Shown piece after piece: positions 10,556 to 22,963 of a stretch of DNA of 64,000 nt. The translations under genes were made by a program, and so were the position numbers. The stretch covers positions 158,501 to 222,500 of the forward strand of contig JACEFZ010013499.1 in the NCBI GenBank assembly GCA_014155875.1. The letters run 5' to 3'. The notes beneath the pieces were generated by a model. It was not told where the DNA came from. It worked only from the letters and a program-made list of their open reading frames with translations, and did not search any database. Position 1 is the stretch's first letter. Each line of letters opens with the position of its first letter. Origin of the DNA: Cepaea nemoralis (lineage: Eukaryota; Mollusca; Gastropoda; Stylommatophora; Helicidae).

Positions 10556-11200
10556 TCCATCCATCCATCATGTGTCATGCGGATAAGAATGGGCGGTCAT
10601 GATTCGCAATTTCACTCGATCACCAGAGTCGTGGATTAGCTTAGTGTGCTTGTCTCGACCATGTTACGTGGCTAAACCATCCAGGTATTTACTTCTCTGC
10701 CTTCCCTTTGTTCTCTTCCCTTCGATCTCGCAAGTTGTCACCAAGTTCTCCAATTTATTTCTTCTCATAACATGCCCAAAAAATTTTGACTGTCTAGTCT
10801 ACTTTCTCTACTCAGTTTACGAGTTTCATTTATTTCTTGTAGGACTTGGTCAGTGGTTACCTGGCTTTCCGTGGTATTCTTTACATTCTTCTTAGAAACC
10901 ACATTTCCACAGCCATCAAATGTTTTTCATCTTGAATGCTCACTGTCCACGCTTCACATCCATACAAAAGGACAGGCTCTATGTAACACGTCACCACTCT
11001 TTTTCTCGTAGCAATTGACATCATTCTATTGATCAGTATGATTTTCGCCTTGTAAAACGATACCTTCGCCATGGCGATTCAAGGCATCTCCCATCAGATG
11101 TTACAACCGTTCCGAGATACTTGTACCGATTCATTTGTTTAAGAATATTCCCATTTACTTGTATATTACATTGTGTTATTTCCTTCTTCCTATTACTGAA
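10556..11200 (-). mobile_element. LINE L-B copy, 5'-truncated, decayed
   Basis: On the minus strand it encodes the C-terminal part of the L-B reverse transcriptase in pieces. A 63-residue part contains VLLYGCEAWTV and LMAVEMWFLRRM, and a second part reads CNIQVNGNILKQMNRYKYLG. It continues to the family 3' end and a GGAT tail at 10556-10570. Frames are broken by several indels. The 5' side stops near 11200, in the region just after YADD in the longer copy at 20.7-22.3 kb. Confidence 0.85.
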
Positions 11201-11737
11201 CGTAAATTGCTTAACTGATAATACACTGATAGCCTTAGGACTTCCATTATCTGCCTTGGGCTTACATACAGTAGTTTTAGCCAAGCAACCAATTTTAATT
11301 TGATGTTTATTACAACATGTCTGCTACAATATTAACAACTTTTCAGTCACAACTGTGACACTTCAAATATTCACTCAGCCATTTATGTTTGGTCCAAACC
11401 TACTTTTTGTTTGGCGCTGAATCTGTTAAGATTATGAACGTAAATTGCTTAACTTTTGTTTAAAATTAACATTACATTTCGTGAGTATCCAAAAATGTTT
11501 TAGACCTAGAAAGTGGAAGAAATTGGTGTTTTTCCCAGAAGCACAGCCATAGAATCGACCCAGCCTCGTAGCCACTGGTCAGTTTTGATCATGTTCTCCA
11601 AACTGTTTGGGGAAGAACAAGTAAAAATGACGAGCGAGAATGCGATTACGTTCACACACGTCGGCTGGGTTGTTCGGTATCAAAGGTGCGCACGGACTTT
11701 CTCGGTCTGGTTACATGTGTCACTGCGGCTTCAAACG
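11201..11737. other. mostly unannotated; right half of repeat F near 11380-11440
   Basis: No gene. TTTATGTTTGGTCCAAACC and TTTTTGTTTGGC.CTGAATCTGTTAA correspond to 62990-63035. Confidence 0.45.
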
Positions 11738-11832
11738 ATGATGATGATGATGATGATGAGATGATTATGGTGATAATAATAATAATAATAATAAAGTAAT
11801 GATAATAATAATAATAATAGTAGTAGTAGTAG

Positions 11833-11884
<52 letters not shown>

Positions 11885-11885
11885 C
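11738..11885. repeat. (GAT)n, (AAT)n, (AGT)n, (TAGT)n compound microsatellite
   Basis: Four simple-repeat blocks in a row. The last, TAGT from about 11836 to 11884, abuts repeat D and is equivalent to the ACTA run at 35010-35056, so it is probably the element's tail. Confidence 0.95.
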
Positions 11886-12425
11886 GCAGTTCCAACTTCA
11901 CAGCAACGGGTCGTCCCCATTATGCTCCGTTCCTGTGCCAGTGAATATCACACAAAACGCTTCCCACTGCCCAATGTGAAAAGTGGAATAGACAGGAGTC
12001 TCGACAAACAACAGCCCGCACAGATACACTGTGCATAATGCCGCCGCCAGAATGTCAACACACCAGTCCCCCACGAAACACCCAATTCATCTCTGATGGA
12101 ATCGGCAGTCATTTTCCTATCTGGATGTTTCCTAGATGTTCACCTACACAGTCCACGAACATACAGTTCATCACCGACGGCAGTGGCAGTCAACCAGAAG
12201 CCCAGCAGCCACGCATTTCTGCATAAGGCAAAAACTGGTCAACTCTGGGACATAGCCAACTGCAATCGCTCCGACCATGCAGTCACGTTCCAAAAATAAA
12301 AACTTGTCCAGATTCAAAAGCATTTCACACGAAACTCACAGCTCACAGTGTCGCGCCACGCACTCACTCAGTAGCAGGGCGACGAAACCATCAAGCCTCC
12401 TTAGTCGCCTCTTACGACATGCGTG
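11886..12425 (-). mobile_element. Dispersed repeat D, copy 2
   Basis: Reverse-complement match to 34470-35010 over its full length, clearly above 80 percent by eye. Shared ends are a (TAGT)n tail plus CGCAGTTCCAACTTCACAGC, and CCTCTTACGACATGCGTGG. Both copies keep similar 60-100 codon frames (for example KAKTGQLWDIA). The frames lack any known domain and are probably incidental to recent common origin. Element type unknown. Confidence 0.75.
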
Positions 12426-12451
12426 GTAGGCTAGTAGTAGTAGTAGTAGTG

Positions 12452-12523
<72 letters not shown>

Positions 12524-12588
12524 AAAATAATAATAAAAGTAATAATAATAATAATAAAAGTAATATTAATAGTAGTATTAGTAGTAGA

Positions 12589-12613
<25 letters not shown>
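12426..12613. repeat. (AGT)n / (AAT)n / (AGC)n microsatellite
   Basis: Trinucleotide run that changes composition. The long poly-Val and poly-Leu frames are artefacts. Confidence 0.97.
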
Positions 12614-12622
<9 letters not shown>

Positions 12623-12881
12623 GTAGCGTTTCAAACCCTCTTTTCCCCTCAGACAGCTGGTTGCATACTCTCCCCCTTGTTACTTAAACTGTATCTGGCA
12701 CAGCTGTGACATCAGTTCCTTCAATCTAAGACATAGTTTTCCTCGCTCAAGTTAACGATCCGGTGTCCGTGTCAGCTGGCATATTGGGAATATTGTGTTA
12801 GGCCTGTATTGTTAGAACGAAGAGCATCCATAATTTATATATCTGTTCGGGACGTTTTACTTTTTCATGCAGATTTCAGAT

Positions 12882-13038
<157 letters not shown>

Positions 13039-13049
13039 GGGGGGTACGG

Positions 13050-14416
13050 GGTTTCAGGCATTGGTAGTACCTTTGGTAAGGATGACTCTCATGTCCTTTT
13101 CAGGACCCATCCCCCACTGGCTCAAGCCTGACACTCAGCTCGTGCCTGTGGCTCCTAGTAGCCGTTAGCATGCGACAGCGGCCACCCCCGGGCAACAGCT
13201 GTGAGAGACTGGCTAAACCAGGCGTGGATAGCCGATTTAGTGTCAAACCAAGCGGTGAACTAGGGTATGCCTACCCAGCATGTGAAGACAGGATTCGGCA
13301 GACTGCGCGGAAGAAATCATCCTGATTCAACGGGCAAGACGGCGTTTACCTGCAAAGCGTTGTGGAACGTAATGAGCACGGCAAGGAACGTAGAGCGCCC
13401 TGGTCATCCACTGCACATGTATTCGTCTCCAGTCGTCTTGACTTGTGTTGCCACTAGACTCAGATGGACTCAGGCGAGAGAGTGAGGTCGACGAATTGCG
13501 CATCTCTTCCTCACTTTAATCCAATTCATCGCGCAAGTCATTCTTCATCCAACGTCATATTATCAAGGTCTTCTTCCTGAGAGTCATTGTGGCTTCAGAA
13601 AAGAACGAGGAACTGTTTAAATGATTTTCGCTGCAAGACAGCTGCAAAAGAAATGTCAGGAACAGAACTGCGAAATGTTGTCCACATTCATTGACTTTAC
13701 CAAGGCTTTTGATTCAGTCAGCAGAGAAGGACTGTGGAAGATTATGACAAAATATGGCTGTCCACAAATGTTTGTCCAAATTGTGTGGCTGTTTCATGAC
13801 GGTATGCAGGCAAGAGTACAGGAAAATGCTGAACTGTCCGAGCCTTTTCCTGTCACCAATGAAGTGAAGCAAAGATGTGTTCTGGCACCAACACTGTTCA
13901 GCCTCATGATTTCAGCTATGTTGGCGAATGCCTTCGAGAACAACGACATTGGAATAGACATCTACTACCGCATGGATGGAAAGTTATTCAATCTCAAAAG
14001 GCTGAAAGCTAAAACAAAAATTAACAGCGACACCGTCAGAGAGCTCCTGTTTGCTGATGATTGCGCTCTAAATGCCAACTTAGAGGCAGACATGCAACAC
14101 AATGTTTCAGCTTTCTCACATGCCTGTGCCAACTTTGGGCTTGGAGAAGACTAGTTATGTACCAGCCAGCTCCAGGGATTAATCACACTGTGCCGAATAT
14201 CAAAGCGAATGGTCATAGACTAAGTGTTGTGGACAAATTCACCTATCTTGGCAGGATTGAGTCACAATCTGCCACAATTGATGAGGAAGTGAATGCAAGA
14301 ATCTCCATGGCCAGCGCAGCCTTTGGCAGACTGTACAAGAATGTATGGGACAGAATTGGAATAAGCCTGCAAACAAAGCTAAAAGTCTACAAAGCAGTTG
14401 TATTATCCACACTGCT
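13050..14416 (+). mobile_element. LINE L-A, 5' part (5' leader joined to RT domain)
   Basis: A leader-like, GC-richer segment (13050-13560; GTCCTTTTCAGGACCCATCC onward) runs straight into the middle of a reverse transcriptase. The frame reads CGFRKERGTV, TAA, then MIFAARQLQKKC, IDFTKAFDSV and LLFADDCAL (catalytic FADD near 14050-14061). The region expected to encode an endonuclease and the N-terminal RT fingers is missing. A stop lies just before 13621 and a frameshift near 14145-14160. The frame then resumes with KFTYLG and VYKAVVLSTLL until the L-B insertion at 14417. A non-LTR retrotransposon enzyme nicks DNA and copies its RNA at the nick; this copy cannot. Confidence 0.88.
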
Positions 14417-15220
14417 ATCAATAACATTAGATATGCAGATGATACAGTATTAATTGCAGACAATGCGCAGGACCTGCAACAATTAGTAGATGCGATTGTT
14501 GTACACAGTGAGCAACTGGGGTTGGAATTAAATTGTAAAAAGACTCAGGTTATGGTCGTCACTAGGAAGAAAGAAGTGCCACAATGTAATATACAAATAA
14601 ATGGAAATATTCTTCAACAAGTGAATCGGTACAATTATCTTGGAACAGTCATAACATCTGATGGGAGATGCCTTGAAGAGATTAGAACAAGAATCGCCAT
14701 GGCGAAAGTAGCCTTTAGCAAGATGAAAAACATTCTGACCAATAAAAAGATGTCAATTGAAACGAGAAAAAGAGTGTTGAGGGGATACATAGAGCCTGTT
14801 CTTTTGTATGGATGTGAAACTTGGACAATGAGCAGTCAAGCTGAAAAGAATCTGATGGCTGCAGAAATGTGGTTTCTGAGGAAAATGCAAAGAATACCAT
14901 GGACAGACAGAAAAACCAATGACCAAGTACTACAGGAGACAAATGAACATCGTAAACTGATTAGAGAAATTAGACGTAGACAGTCAAAATTTTTTTGACA
15001 TGTTATGAGAAGAAATGGATTGGAGAACTTAGTGACAACTGGCAAGATCGAAGGGAACAGACCAAGAGGAAGACCGAGAGGAAAATACCTGGATGGCTTG
15101 GCCACATGGCATGGACGAGACAGGAACACTGAGCTGATCCACGACACTGGTGATCGAGTGAAATGGCGAGTCATGACCGCCCACGCTTTCCGGCATGGCA
15201 CATGATTGATTGATTGATTG
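14417..15220 (+). mobile_element. LINE L-B, 5'-truncated copy nested inside L-A
   Basis: Begins in the middle of the RT palm (NNIRYADDTVLIAD at about 14421) and continues through QVMVVTRKK, YNYLGTVITSDGRC, RVLRGYIEPVLLYGCETWT and MWFLRKMQRIPWTDRK. A T-run/indel near 14994 causes a premature stop. The remaining C-terminus (HVMRRNGLENLVTTGKIEGN, then a basic tail and TAHAFRHGT) follows in another frame. It ends with (TGAT)n at 15203-15220. Right after that, L-A coding sequence resumes (YACETWTV), so the insertion is within a few bases of 14416/14417. Typical 5'-truncated LINE insertion, younger than its host L-A. Confidence 0.92.
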
Positions 15221-15834
15221 ATATGCTTGTGAAACCTGGACTGTTTATCAGTAACATGCTAGGAAATTAAACCACCTCCACACAGTCTGCCTTAGGAAGC
15301 TACTGAAGATTAAATGGCAAGACAAGATTCCAGACACTGAAGTCCTAGAAAAAGCGTCCATGCCCAGTATCCACACTATACTAATGAAGGATCAGATTCG
15401 CTGGAATGGTCACATGACTCGCATGCCAGATCACAGGCTCCCTAAACGAAGTTTTTACGGCCTATTGCGTTGTGGTAAACGCTCCCAAGGCGGCCAGAGG
15501 AAACGCTTCAAAGACACTGAAAATCTCACTGAATGCTTTTGGAATTCATCATGACGACTGGGAAACTGCAGCCAGAGACCGAAATTCGTGGCATGCATCA
15601 TTACGCAAGGGTGCAGTCACGTGTGAGGCAACCAGGAATGCAAGAGCTGTGAAGAAAAGGCAGGACAGAAAAACAACTGCAGGAAATCCTCCTCCAGAAA
15701 CGTCAAGCATTCTTTGTCCACATTGTCAAAGAACATTTCAAGCCAAACTAGGCCTAATCAGCCATCTCAGGCTCCATACTTTCAGCCCCGCTGGATGAAA
15801 TGGATGGTCATCATCATTCTTGATGGACAAACAA
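15221..15834 (+). mobile_element. LINE L-A, 3' part with C2H2 finger
   Basis: Resumes with YACETWT and runs through HMTRMPDHRLPK, DDWETAARDRNSWHASLRKG and a C-terminal zinc finger, CPHCQRTFQAKLGLISHLRLH. The spacing is C-X2-C-X12-H-X3-H (about 15718-15775). Such a finger at the end of a LINE polyprotein is known in several non-LTR groups. Frameshifts occur near 15470 and elsewhere. The element ends at a CATCATCATTCTTGATGGAC segment followed by the trinucleotide block. Confidence 0.88.
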
Positions 15835-16840
<1,006 letters not shown>

Positions 16841-17127
16841 TGGTCATATTCCACCACCTGCCCTGTGTTAAATCACGACCTAGTTACATCTTAACATGTC
16901 TCTCCAGAGATGTTCCAGTTCCTGTCTTGCACATCCCGCTGGTTTCTGAACGTAGAGACGGAAAGGAGAGGTGCACAACACAGTCCCCCTGGAGATGCTA
17001 CTTGGGTCCCTTGTCGGGACACAGGTCTCTAAACCTCATTACCATAGAGTCTAGCCCTCTCCAAGGCTCAGCCGACCTAAACGCCAGTGTATCGGACTTA
17101 AGGAGACATCAGTCTTACAGAGGATGC
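16841..17127. repeat. possible dispersed repeat, also at 39000-39180
   Basis: GTCGGGACA..AGGTCTCTA..CCTCATTACC and CCTAAACGCCAGTG resemble GTCGGGGAGAAAAGTCTCTA..AATCTCACTGC and CCTGAACGCCAAAAC near 39050-39140. No coding content. Confidence 0.4.
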
Positions 17128-18130
17128 ACAAAGAAGAAGAAGAAACGACAGACAGAGGACACACACACAACAAAACTAAAATGTAGACAGAGGATACACA
17201 AACAACGAGGAGAAAAGGTAGACATACGATACACAAACAACAAGAAGAAAATGTAGACAGAGGATACATAAACAACGAGGAGAAAGGCAGACAGAGGATA
17301 CAGAAACAAGAATAATATAAGGTAAATATAGGTTACACAAACAATAACAAGAAGAGGTAGACAGAGGTTACACAAATAACAAGAAAGAAAGGTAGACATA
17401 GGATATACAAACAACAAGAAGACACGGTAGACAGAGGATACACAAACAACGAGGAGAAAGGCAGACAGAGGATATACAAACACCGAGGAGAAAAGGTAGA
17501 CAGAGGATACACAAACAACAACAAGAAGAGGTAGACAGAGGATACACAAACAACAACAAGAAGAGGTAGACAGAGGATACACAAACAACAACAAGAAGAG
17601 GTAGACAGAGGATACACAAACAACAAGAAGGAAAGGTAGACAGAGGATACACAAACAACAACAAGATAAGGTAGACAGAGGATACACTAATAACAACAAG
17701 AAGAGGTAGACAGAGGATACACAAACAACAACAAGAAGAGGTAGACAGAGGATACACAGACAACAAGAAGGAAAGGTAGACAGAGGATACACAAACAACA
17801 ACAAGAAGAGGTAGACAGAGGACACACAAACAAAAACAAGAAGAGGTAGACAGAGGATATACAAATAACAAGAAGTAAAGGTAGACAGAGGATACACAAA
17901 TAGCAAGGAGAAAGGTAGACATAGGATATACAATCAACAAGAAGACAAGGTAGACAGAGGATATTCAAACAACGAGGAGAAAAGGTATACCGGGGATACA
18001 CAAACAACAACAAAATTATGTAGGCAGAGGATACACAAACAATAAGGAGAGAACACAGACACAAGATACACAAACAAGAAGAAGAAATGGTAGACAGAGG
18101 ATATATAAACAACAAGAAGGAAGGCAGACA
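17128..18130. repeat. 35-bp minisatellite, about 28 copies
   Basis: Unit core GTAGACAGAGGATACACAAA plus ACAACAACAAGAAGAG. Units are most uniform between 17500 and 17860 and degrade towards both ends. Because 35 is not a multiple of 3, all three minus-strand frames stay open for long stretches (up to 272 codons). These are not genes. Confidence 0.97.
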
Positions 18131-18364
18131 GAAGGGCAGATGGATTGACGGACACGCATTGAGAAATACAGTTAGTTAGATAGGTAGGTGCTAAGATAGG
18201 TAGATGGTTGGGTAGATTAATGATTGAGTCTACAGAAAGATCAACAGATAGACAGACAATCAGGCAGCCGTTAGGCTAATATTGAAATCTGGCGCTTCTT
18301 TACAAGTCTGTGATTACTTTGTCAGTGCATTGCAACATTGAAATGATGAATCGTTGGATGTAAT
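18131..18364. other. short simple repeats, no gene
   Basis: Includes GTTAGTTAGATAGGTAGG-type degenerate tetranucleotides. Confidence 0.6.
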
Positions 18365-18458
18365 TTAATCCCACCATTTCCTACAACAATTGCGAAGAAA
18401 TCTATAGTGGATCTATAGATTTGTTCGCAATTGTTGTGGGAAATGGGGGTGGGATTAA
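18365..18458. repeat. Near-perfect palindrome (about 43-bp arms, 5-bp loop)
   Basis: Left arm 18365-18407 and right arm 18413-18458 are reverse complements, with two mismatches and a 3-base indel. The loop is TGGAT (18408-18412). Inner stem sequence ACAACAATTGCGAA. As RNA it would fold into a long hairpin. It could be a foldback MITE remnant or a microRNA-like hairpin. No target duplication was recognised. Confidence 0.9.
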
Positions 18459-18564
18459 TGAACAGGTGCAAGGAAAATATTAATTGCCAAAAAATGCAAA
18501 CGAAACAATTTTTTTTTCATAAAGCATTTTCGTAATATAGGAACAGTATCTAGACATCTATCTA

Positions 18565-18975
18565 AACATACCATGGACAGACAGGAAAACCAATGAACAA
18601 GTCCTACAAGAAGCAAACGAAAACCGTAAACTGAGTAGACAAATTAGACGCAGTCAAAATGGCTAACCGCGGCAACGTCCTGTATGTGTCGTAACTCTGT
18701 TATGTAAAGCTGCACTACTTTGTGTCATTTTATATTGTTCAAAATTTTTGGGCATGTTATATAAGAATACATAAACTAGAAAACTTGATGACAACTGGCA
18801 AACATTGATGGGAAAAGAACAAGAGGAAGGCAAATAAGTAAATGTCTGGTTGGCTTGGCCACATGGCATGGTCGAGACAAGAACACAGAGCTGATCCACG
18901 ACTCTAGTGATCGTGTGAGATGGCTAAACATGATCGCCCACGCTTACCGGCATGATACATGATGATGATGATCTA
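18565..18975 (+). mobile_element. LINE L-B 3' fragment, interrupted
   Basis: Starts at ACCATGGACAGACAGGAAAA and runs to the family end ACCGGCATGATACATGATGATG. It is interrupted at 18661-18738 by a 78-bp foreign segment. Multiple indels, non-coding. Confidence 0.9.
18661..18738. mobile_element. 78-bp insertion with 7-bp target duplication
   Basis: TCAAAAT occurs immediately left (18654-18660) and right (18739-18745) of the segment. Every other L-B copy has a single TCAAAAT continuing into TTTTTGG, so the empty site is known. The insert starts GGCTAACCGCGGCAACGTCC and ends in AT-rich TTTTATATTGT. It has no terminal inverted repeats. A second copy is at 5557-5645. Confidence 0.85.
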
Positions 18976-19320
18976 GGATTCACACAGCTGGTTGTCTTGC
19001 AATGTTTAGCCACGCATGTGGCCCCCGAACGTTCAGCTTGGAGGAGGCAGCTGTGGCTGAGAGGTCACGATATCAGCCTCAGACTCCCCCCCCCCCCCCC
19101 GATGTGTCTGTACCTTGCCGTGGTGGAAAGGGGGAGGGGGGGGGACTTGCGTGTCCCAATGACCCCAAGAGCTCTGCCGACGGAAGCACAACTACATGAC
19201 GGGTAGGTCTTGGGATAGGGACCAGACCAAGAGAGACACAACCTGCTGCTCTGCGGGTAGACCGAGGATAGCAGTCTAAAATCCAAATAAGACGTTTTTG
19301 ATTTAGAAACATAAAACTAT
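18976..19320. other. unannotated, with C-run and G-run
   Basis: C homopolymer near 19086-19099 and G-rich stretch near 19130-19143. No gene. Confidence 0.5.
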
Positions 19321-19580
19321 AAGGCTCTCAGATGAGGGATATGGCTGAACGCCTCTAAGCCATTATCCTCGGATATGAGGGCCTGGCCGATAAATCACTG
19401 CAGACTGGAAGTGAGATATTAAACCTACTACTATATGACTGGTTCAGATATGCATCCTACAACTATCAACTGAGGGATAAGGCTGAACGCCTCTAGGCCC
19501 GTATCCCCCAACTGTGCGATCCCAGCCGTTGCTCACCTCACCTAAGTAGAAGTGAGATGCTTCCGTCCTTTACTTGGGGA
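19321..19580. repeat. diverged tandem duplication, about 125 bp
   Basis: GAGGGATATGGCTGAACGCC (about 19334) and GAGGGATAAGGCTGAACGCC (about 19464) are each followed by CTCTA.GCC..TATCC and then GAAGTGAGAT. This gives a two-copy duplication. Confidence 0.75.
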
Positions 19581-19740
19581 TGTTAATTACGAGTACCTCT
19601 GAAGTCGGATTGGGCTCGCCTGAATGGCGAGGGACACTGGTAAATCGGAAAGCAAGCCCACACGTAAAATTCAGTCCTTTACTACCTGAAACAGTGTGTA
19701 AGGACTACGCTTGAGTTTAAGTGAGCGAACAAAAAGAAGA

Positions 19741-19930
19741 AGAAGAAGTAGAAGCCTCAGACTCATAAAGTACCGCGTTCGATCCAGCATAGGGCCGGGA
19801 ATGTGTCAAAGGACCTGTGGTATCTAATAATATCACCCGTCCCCCTGATCTCATGGGTAGTGAGATTGGATAGCTAGTCTTCTGGATAAGGGCGAAAAAC
19901 CGGAGGTCTCCACGTAAGCTGTGCTCGTTA
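19741..19930 (+). mobile_element. SINE-like element with B-box motif
   Basis: TACCGCGTTCGATCCAGC near 19772 is B-box-like. It is followed by a body with GGGTAGTGAGATTGGATAGC. The A-box side is degraded. Resembles the body of the 4.1-kb SINE-like element (GGATAGTGAGATCGGA). Confidence 0.45.
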
Positions 19931-19944
19931 CAAATACTAGTTTA

Positions 19945-20175
19945 TTTGCTGCTCATTCTTTACAGAACATCGCAGTCAACTGCATTTTTGGCTATTTGTG
20001 ATTCATTGGCAAGTTTACGTTCAGTAGTTTGCCATTACTTTCTAAACGACCGGCACTCATACCATTTTATAAACACCAGTGTACGACGGCCTACTGCCAA
20101 ATCCCCCGCAGCTGTGTTTCGAACGCGGTATGCGGGATAACGAATTGCGTCCGTAACTCCTTAACCCCAGAAGAG
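19945..20175 (-). mobile_element. SINE-A copy
   Basis: Reverse complement of the core (TTACGTTCAGTAGTTTGCCA at about 20011) and head (GTTTCGAACGCGGTATGCGG at about 20117). Nearly full length. Confidence 0.85.
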
Positions 20176-20357
20176 TAGGCCATAAAACCACTTCCTTGGC
20201 AACAATTTTAGGAAAGAAGAACCGACCCACGTGGTAGATAGAGCATGTGACCACGGAGCAAACCTGACATAGATGCATACAGAAGTCGGACACTCCGACT
20301 CGGGTGGTCCTGGGTTGATTCGTGTAATTCATCAATATTAGACAGTCTATATTTCAC

Positions 20358-20575
20358 ATAGATCTTCTGCGACGAGAGAAAGAGGACGCCCGGGAAGAAA
20401 ATGGATTGACGACATCAAAGACATTGTTTTAAACAATTGTACAGTCACACGGAATGACACTATCCAGTGCCACTTATCGGGTACTGGAGCGCCAATCATT
20501 CCTCACCACGACGCTTGACGGCAAAAGTGGAAGATGATGGTGATCGTGATGATGATGATGATGATGATAACTACA
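20358..20575 (+). mobile_element. LINE 3' end fragment with (GAT)n tail
   Basis: One frame reads RERGRPGRKWIDDIKD, the usual C-terminal RGRP..W.DDI motif of animal LINEs. It ends in (GAT)n near 20545-20569. Family differs from L-B. Confidence 0.65.
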
Positions 20576-20682
20576 CCAATATTACACAGTCTATACGTCA
20601 CTAACATTGCGCAGACTTTCTATACTTTATTAATATCACACAGACAGCCTATCCTTCACTAATACTACTCAGACTATCCATC

Positions 20683-22266
20683 CATCCATCATGACTCGCC
20701 ATCTCACTCGATTACAAGAGTCGAGAATTAGCTCAGTGTTCCTGTCTCGACCATGCCATGTGGCCAAGCCATCCGGGTATTTACTTCTCGGTCTTCCCCT
20801 TGGTCTGTTCCCTTCGATCTTGCCAGTTGTCACCAAGTTCTCCATTTTATTTCTTCTCATAACATGTCCAAAAAATTTTGACTGTCTACGTCTAATTTCT
20901 CTAATCAATTTACGATTTTCATTTGTTTCCTGTAGTACTTGGTCATTGGTTTTTCTGTCTGTCCATGGTATTCTTTGCATTCTCCTCAGAAACCACATTT
21001 CTACAGCCATCAGATGTTTTTCAGCTTGACTGCTCATTGTCCAAGTTTCACATCCATACAAAATAACAGGCTCTATGTATCCCCTCAACACTCTTTTTCT
21101 CGTTTCAATTGACATCTTTTTATTGGTCAGTATGTTTTTCATCTTGCTAAAGGCTACTTTCGCCATGGCGATTCTTGTTCTAATCTCTTCAAGGCATCTC
21201 CCATCAGATGTTATGACTGTTCCGAGATAATTGTACCGATTCACTTGTTGAAGAATATTCCCATTTACTTGTATATTACATTGTGGTATTTCTTTCTTCC
21301 TAGTGACGACCATAATCTGTGTCTTTTTACAATTTAATTCTAACCCCAGTTGTTCACTGTGTGCAACAACCGCATCTACTAATTGTTGCAGATCCTGCTC
21401 ATTGTCTGCAATCAATACTGTATCATCTGCATATCTAATGTTATTGATGTTTCGTCCTCCAATGATGATTCCATTTATATCTTCTACATTTCTGAAAATA
21501 TTTTCACTGTATAGGGAAAAAAGATCTGGAGACATTACACATCCCTGTCTCACACCTCTCTTAATAGGCTGATATTGTCCCACTTCATTATCAATCCTTA
21601 TGGCAGCTTGTTGTTTCCAATATATGTTTTTTATAAGTCTAATGTCTTTCCCATCAATTTGTAGATCTGCAAGCATATCTACCATGTTGACATGTCTTAC
21701 TCTATCGAAAGCCTTTGTGTAGTCAATAAAGCAAAGATGTATATCCTTGTTTACTTATATAGAACGTTCAATAACTGATCGCAGCATATACACAGCATGT
21801 ACTGCACCCTTTTCTTCTACAAATCCACATTCTTCTTCCCCTATTTCAAGTTTTGTTTTCTTGCTCACTCTTTGCATGATAATTCGTAGCAAAATCTTTG
21901 TGATGTAACTCATTATACTAATTGTTCTATGTTGATCACATTCCAAGGTTCCTGATTTCTTTGGGATTGCAATAAATACAGAATTACCTAATTCAGAAGT
22001 TATATCTCCGGTATCATATAATGTGTTCAGTAGTCTGGTGACTTGATCTAGTTCATATTCTTCTAAACCTTTGATAATTTCTGTTGTAATGTTATCTGAA
22101 CCGGGGGTCTTGCCAGCTTTCATATGTTTAAGAACATTCCAAACCTCTATCTTCAAACTTGGCGGTCCTTCATTATTAAATCGAATATCATACTGTTCCT
22201 CTCTGTTATCATCATACAGGTTTTTACATAATCTGACCATTCATGTAGAATCTGATCGTTTTCTGT
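20683..22266 (-). mobile_element. LINE L-B, longest copy: RT with one internal stop
   Basis: Two adjacent minus-strand frames in the same phase cover most of a reverse transcriptase: 22240-21755 and 21754-20669. The first holds MKAGKTPGSDNITTEIIKG, SVFIAIPKKSG and ECDQHRTISIMSYITKILLR. The second holds FIDYTKAFDRVRHVN, RRGVRQGCVMSPDLFS-like residues (as KRGVRQGC), NNIRYADDTVLIAD with catalytic YADD, then the thumb and the C-terminal GHVMRRN...TGKIEGNRPRG tail. A single TAA (complement of 21755-21757) separates them. The related copy at 55.8 kb has GAA at that codon, so this is a point nonsense change. The 5' end stops near 22266, before any endonuclease. The GGAT tail is at 20683-20694. GACTAT at both flanks is a likely target duplication. 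Confidence 0.93.
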
Positions 22267-22320
22267 TGTGACTATACTTCATTAATATTACAAATACATA
22301 CTATACTTCACTAACATTAT

Positions 22321-22540
22321 ATTGTCGCTTAAAGTTGCTTAAGAGTCGACAGGGTCGACTTCATTGCACCGGGTTTGATCCCATATGGCTCGGTCTCTTT
22401 CCGCAGCACGGAAAGCGTCGCACAAAGCACGAACTCCGTAGCTTTTAGCGACGACCCACAAGAGTCTCCGAAACATTTAACTCGTAAACTGAAGGGCGCG
22501 GCCCTGAATCGAACCCACAACCTTCGGAGCACGAGTCAAA
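22321..22540 (-). mobile_element. tRNA-derived SINE
   Basis: Minus strand: GTTTGACTCGTGCTCCGAAG (head) then GTTGTGGGTTCGATTCAGGG (perfect-looking B box), followed by a 170-bp body. It sits between minisatellite pieces, with repeat sequence resuming on each side. Confidence 0.65.
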
Positions 22541-22570
22541 CGGCTATACTTCACCAGTAATACAACTACT

Positions 22571-22901
22571 GGTACCATTGTTAGTCAGGACTTTGTCAGA
22601 TATGGCTGAGGTATCGTAAGACAATGGACGATACTTCCTGCTTTCTGTTATCGCCGAATGTTGGGCAGTGCTCACCAAGCCAACACCCCACATTGTGCCA
22701 ACAGCTTCAGGTGGAGGAGCGCAATTGGGAGGGTACAAACCTTATCCTGGTGCGAGGAAATGCAACCTAAAGACTAAACGTGATGACAGGGCAGACAAGG
22801 CCCTAAGCTTTGGTTGGTAACTGGTCGAGGATCAAAGCCCTTTAATACGGACAGCTAGAGCATTACTTTGCTGAAGTGGCAACTGGAGCCAACTAGGCAG
22901 G

Positions 22902-22963
<62 letters not shown>

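Larger units (their letters stand above)
20328..22570. repeat. About 30-bp minisatellite split into four pieces
   Basis: Units like CTATACTTCACTAATATTACACAGA remain at 20328-20357, 20577-20682, 22267-22320 and 22541-22570. The pieces are separated by a LINE 3' fragment, an L-B copy and a SINE-like element. Each junction resumes repeat phase. Confidence 0.75.

Noticed and set aside
17115..18155. Long Leu/Val/Cys-rich minus-strand ORFs that look like membrane proteins
   Set aside because: A stop-free 35-bp repeat is open in all three frames; hydrophobicity comes from the repeat unit, not from a gene.
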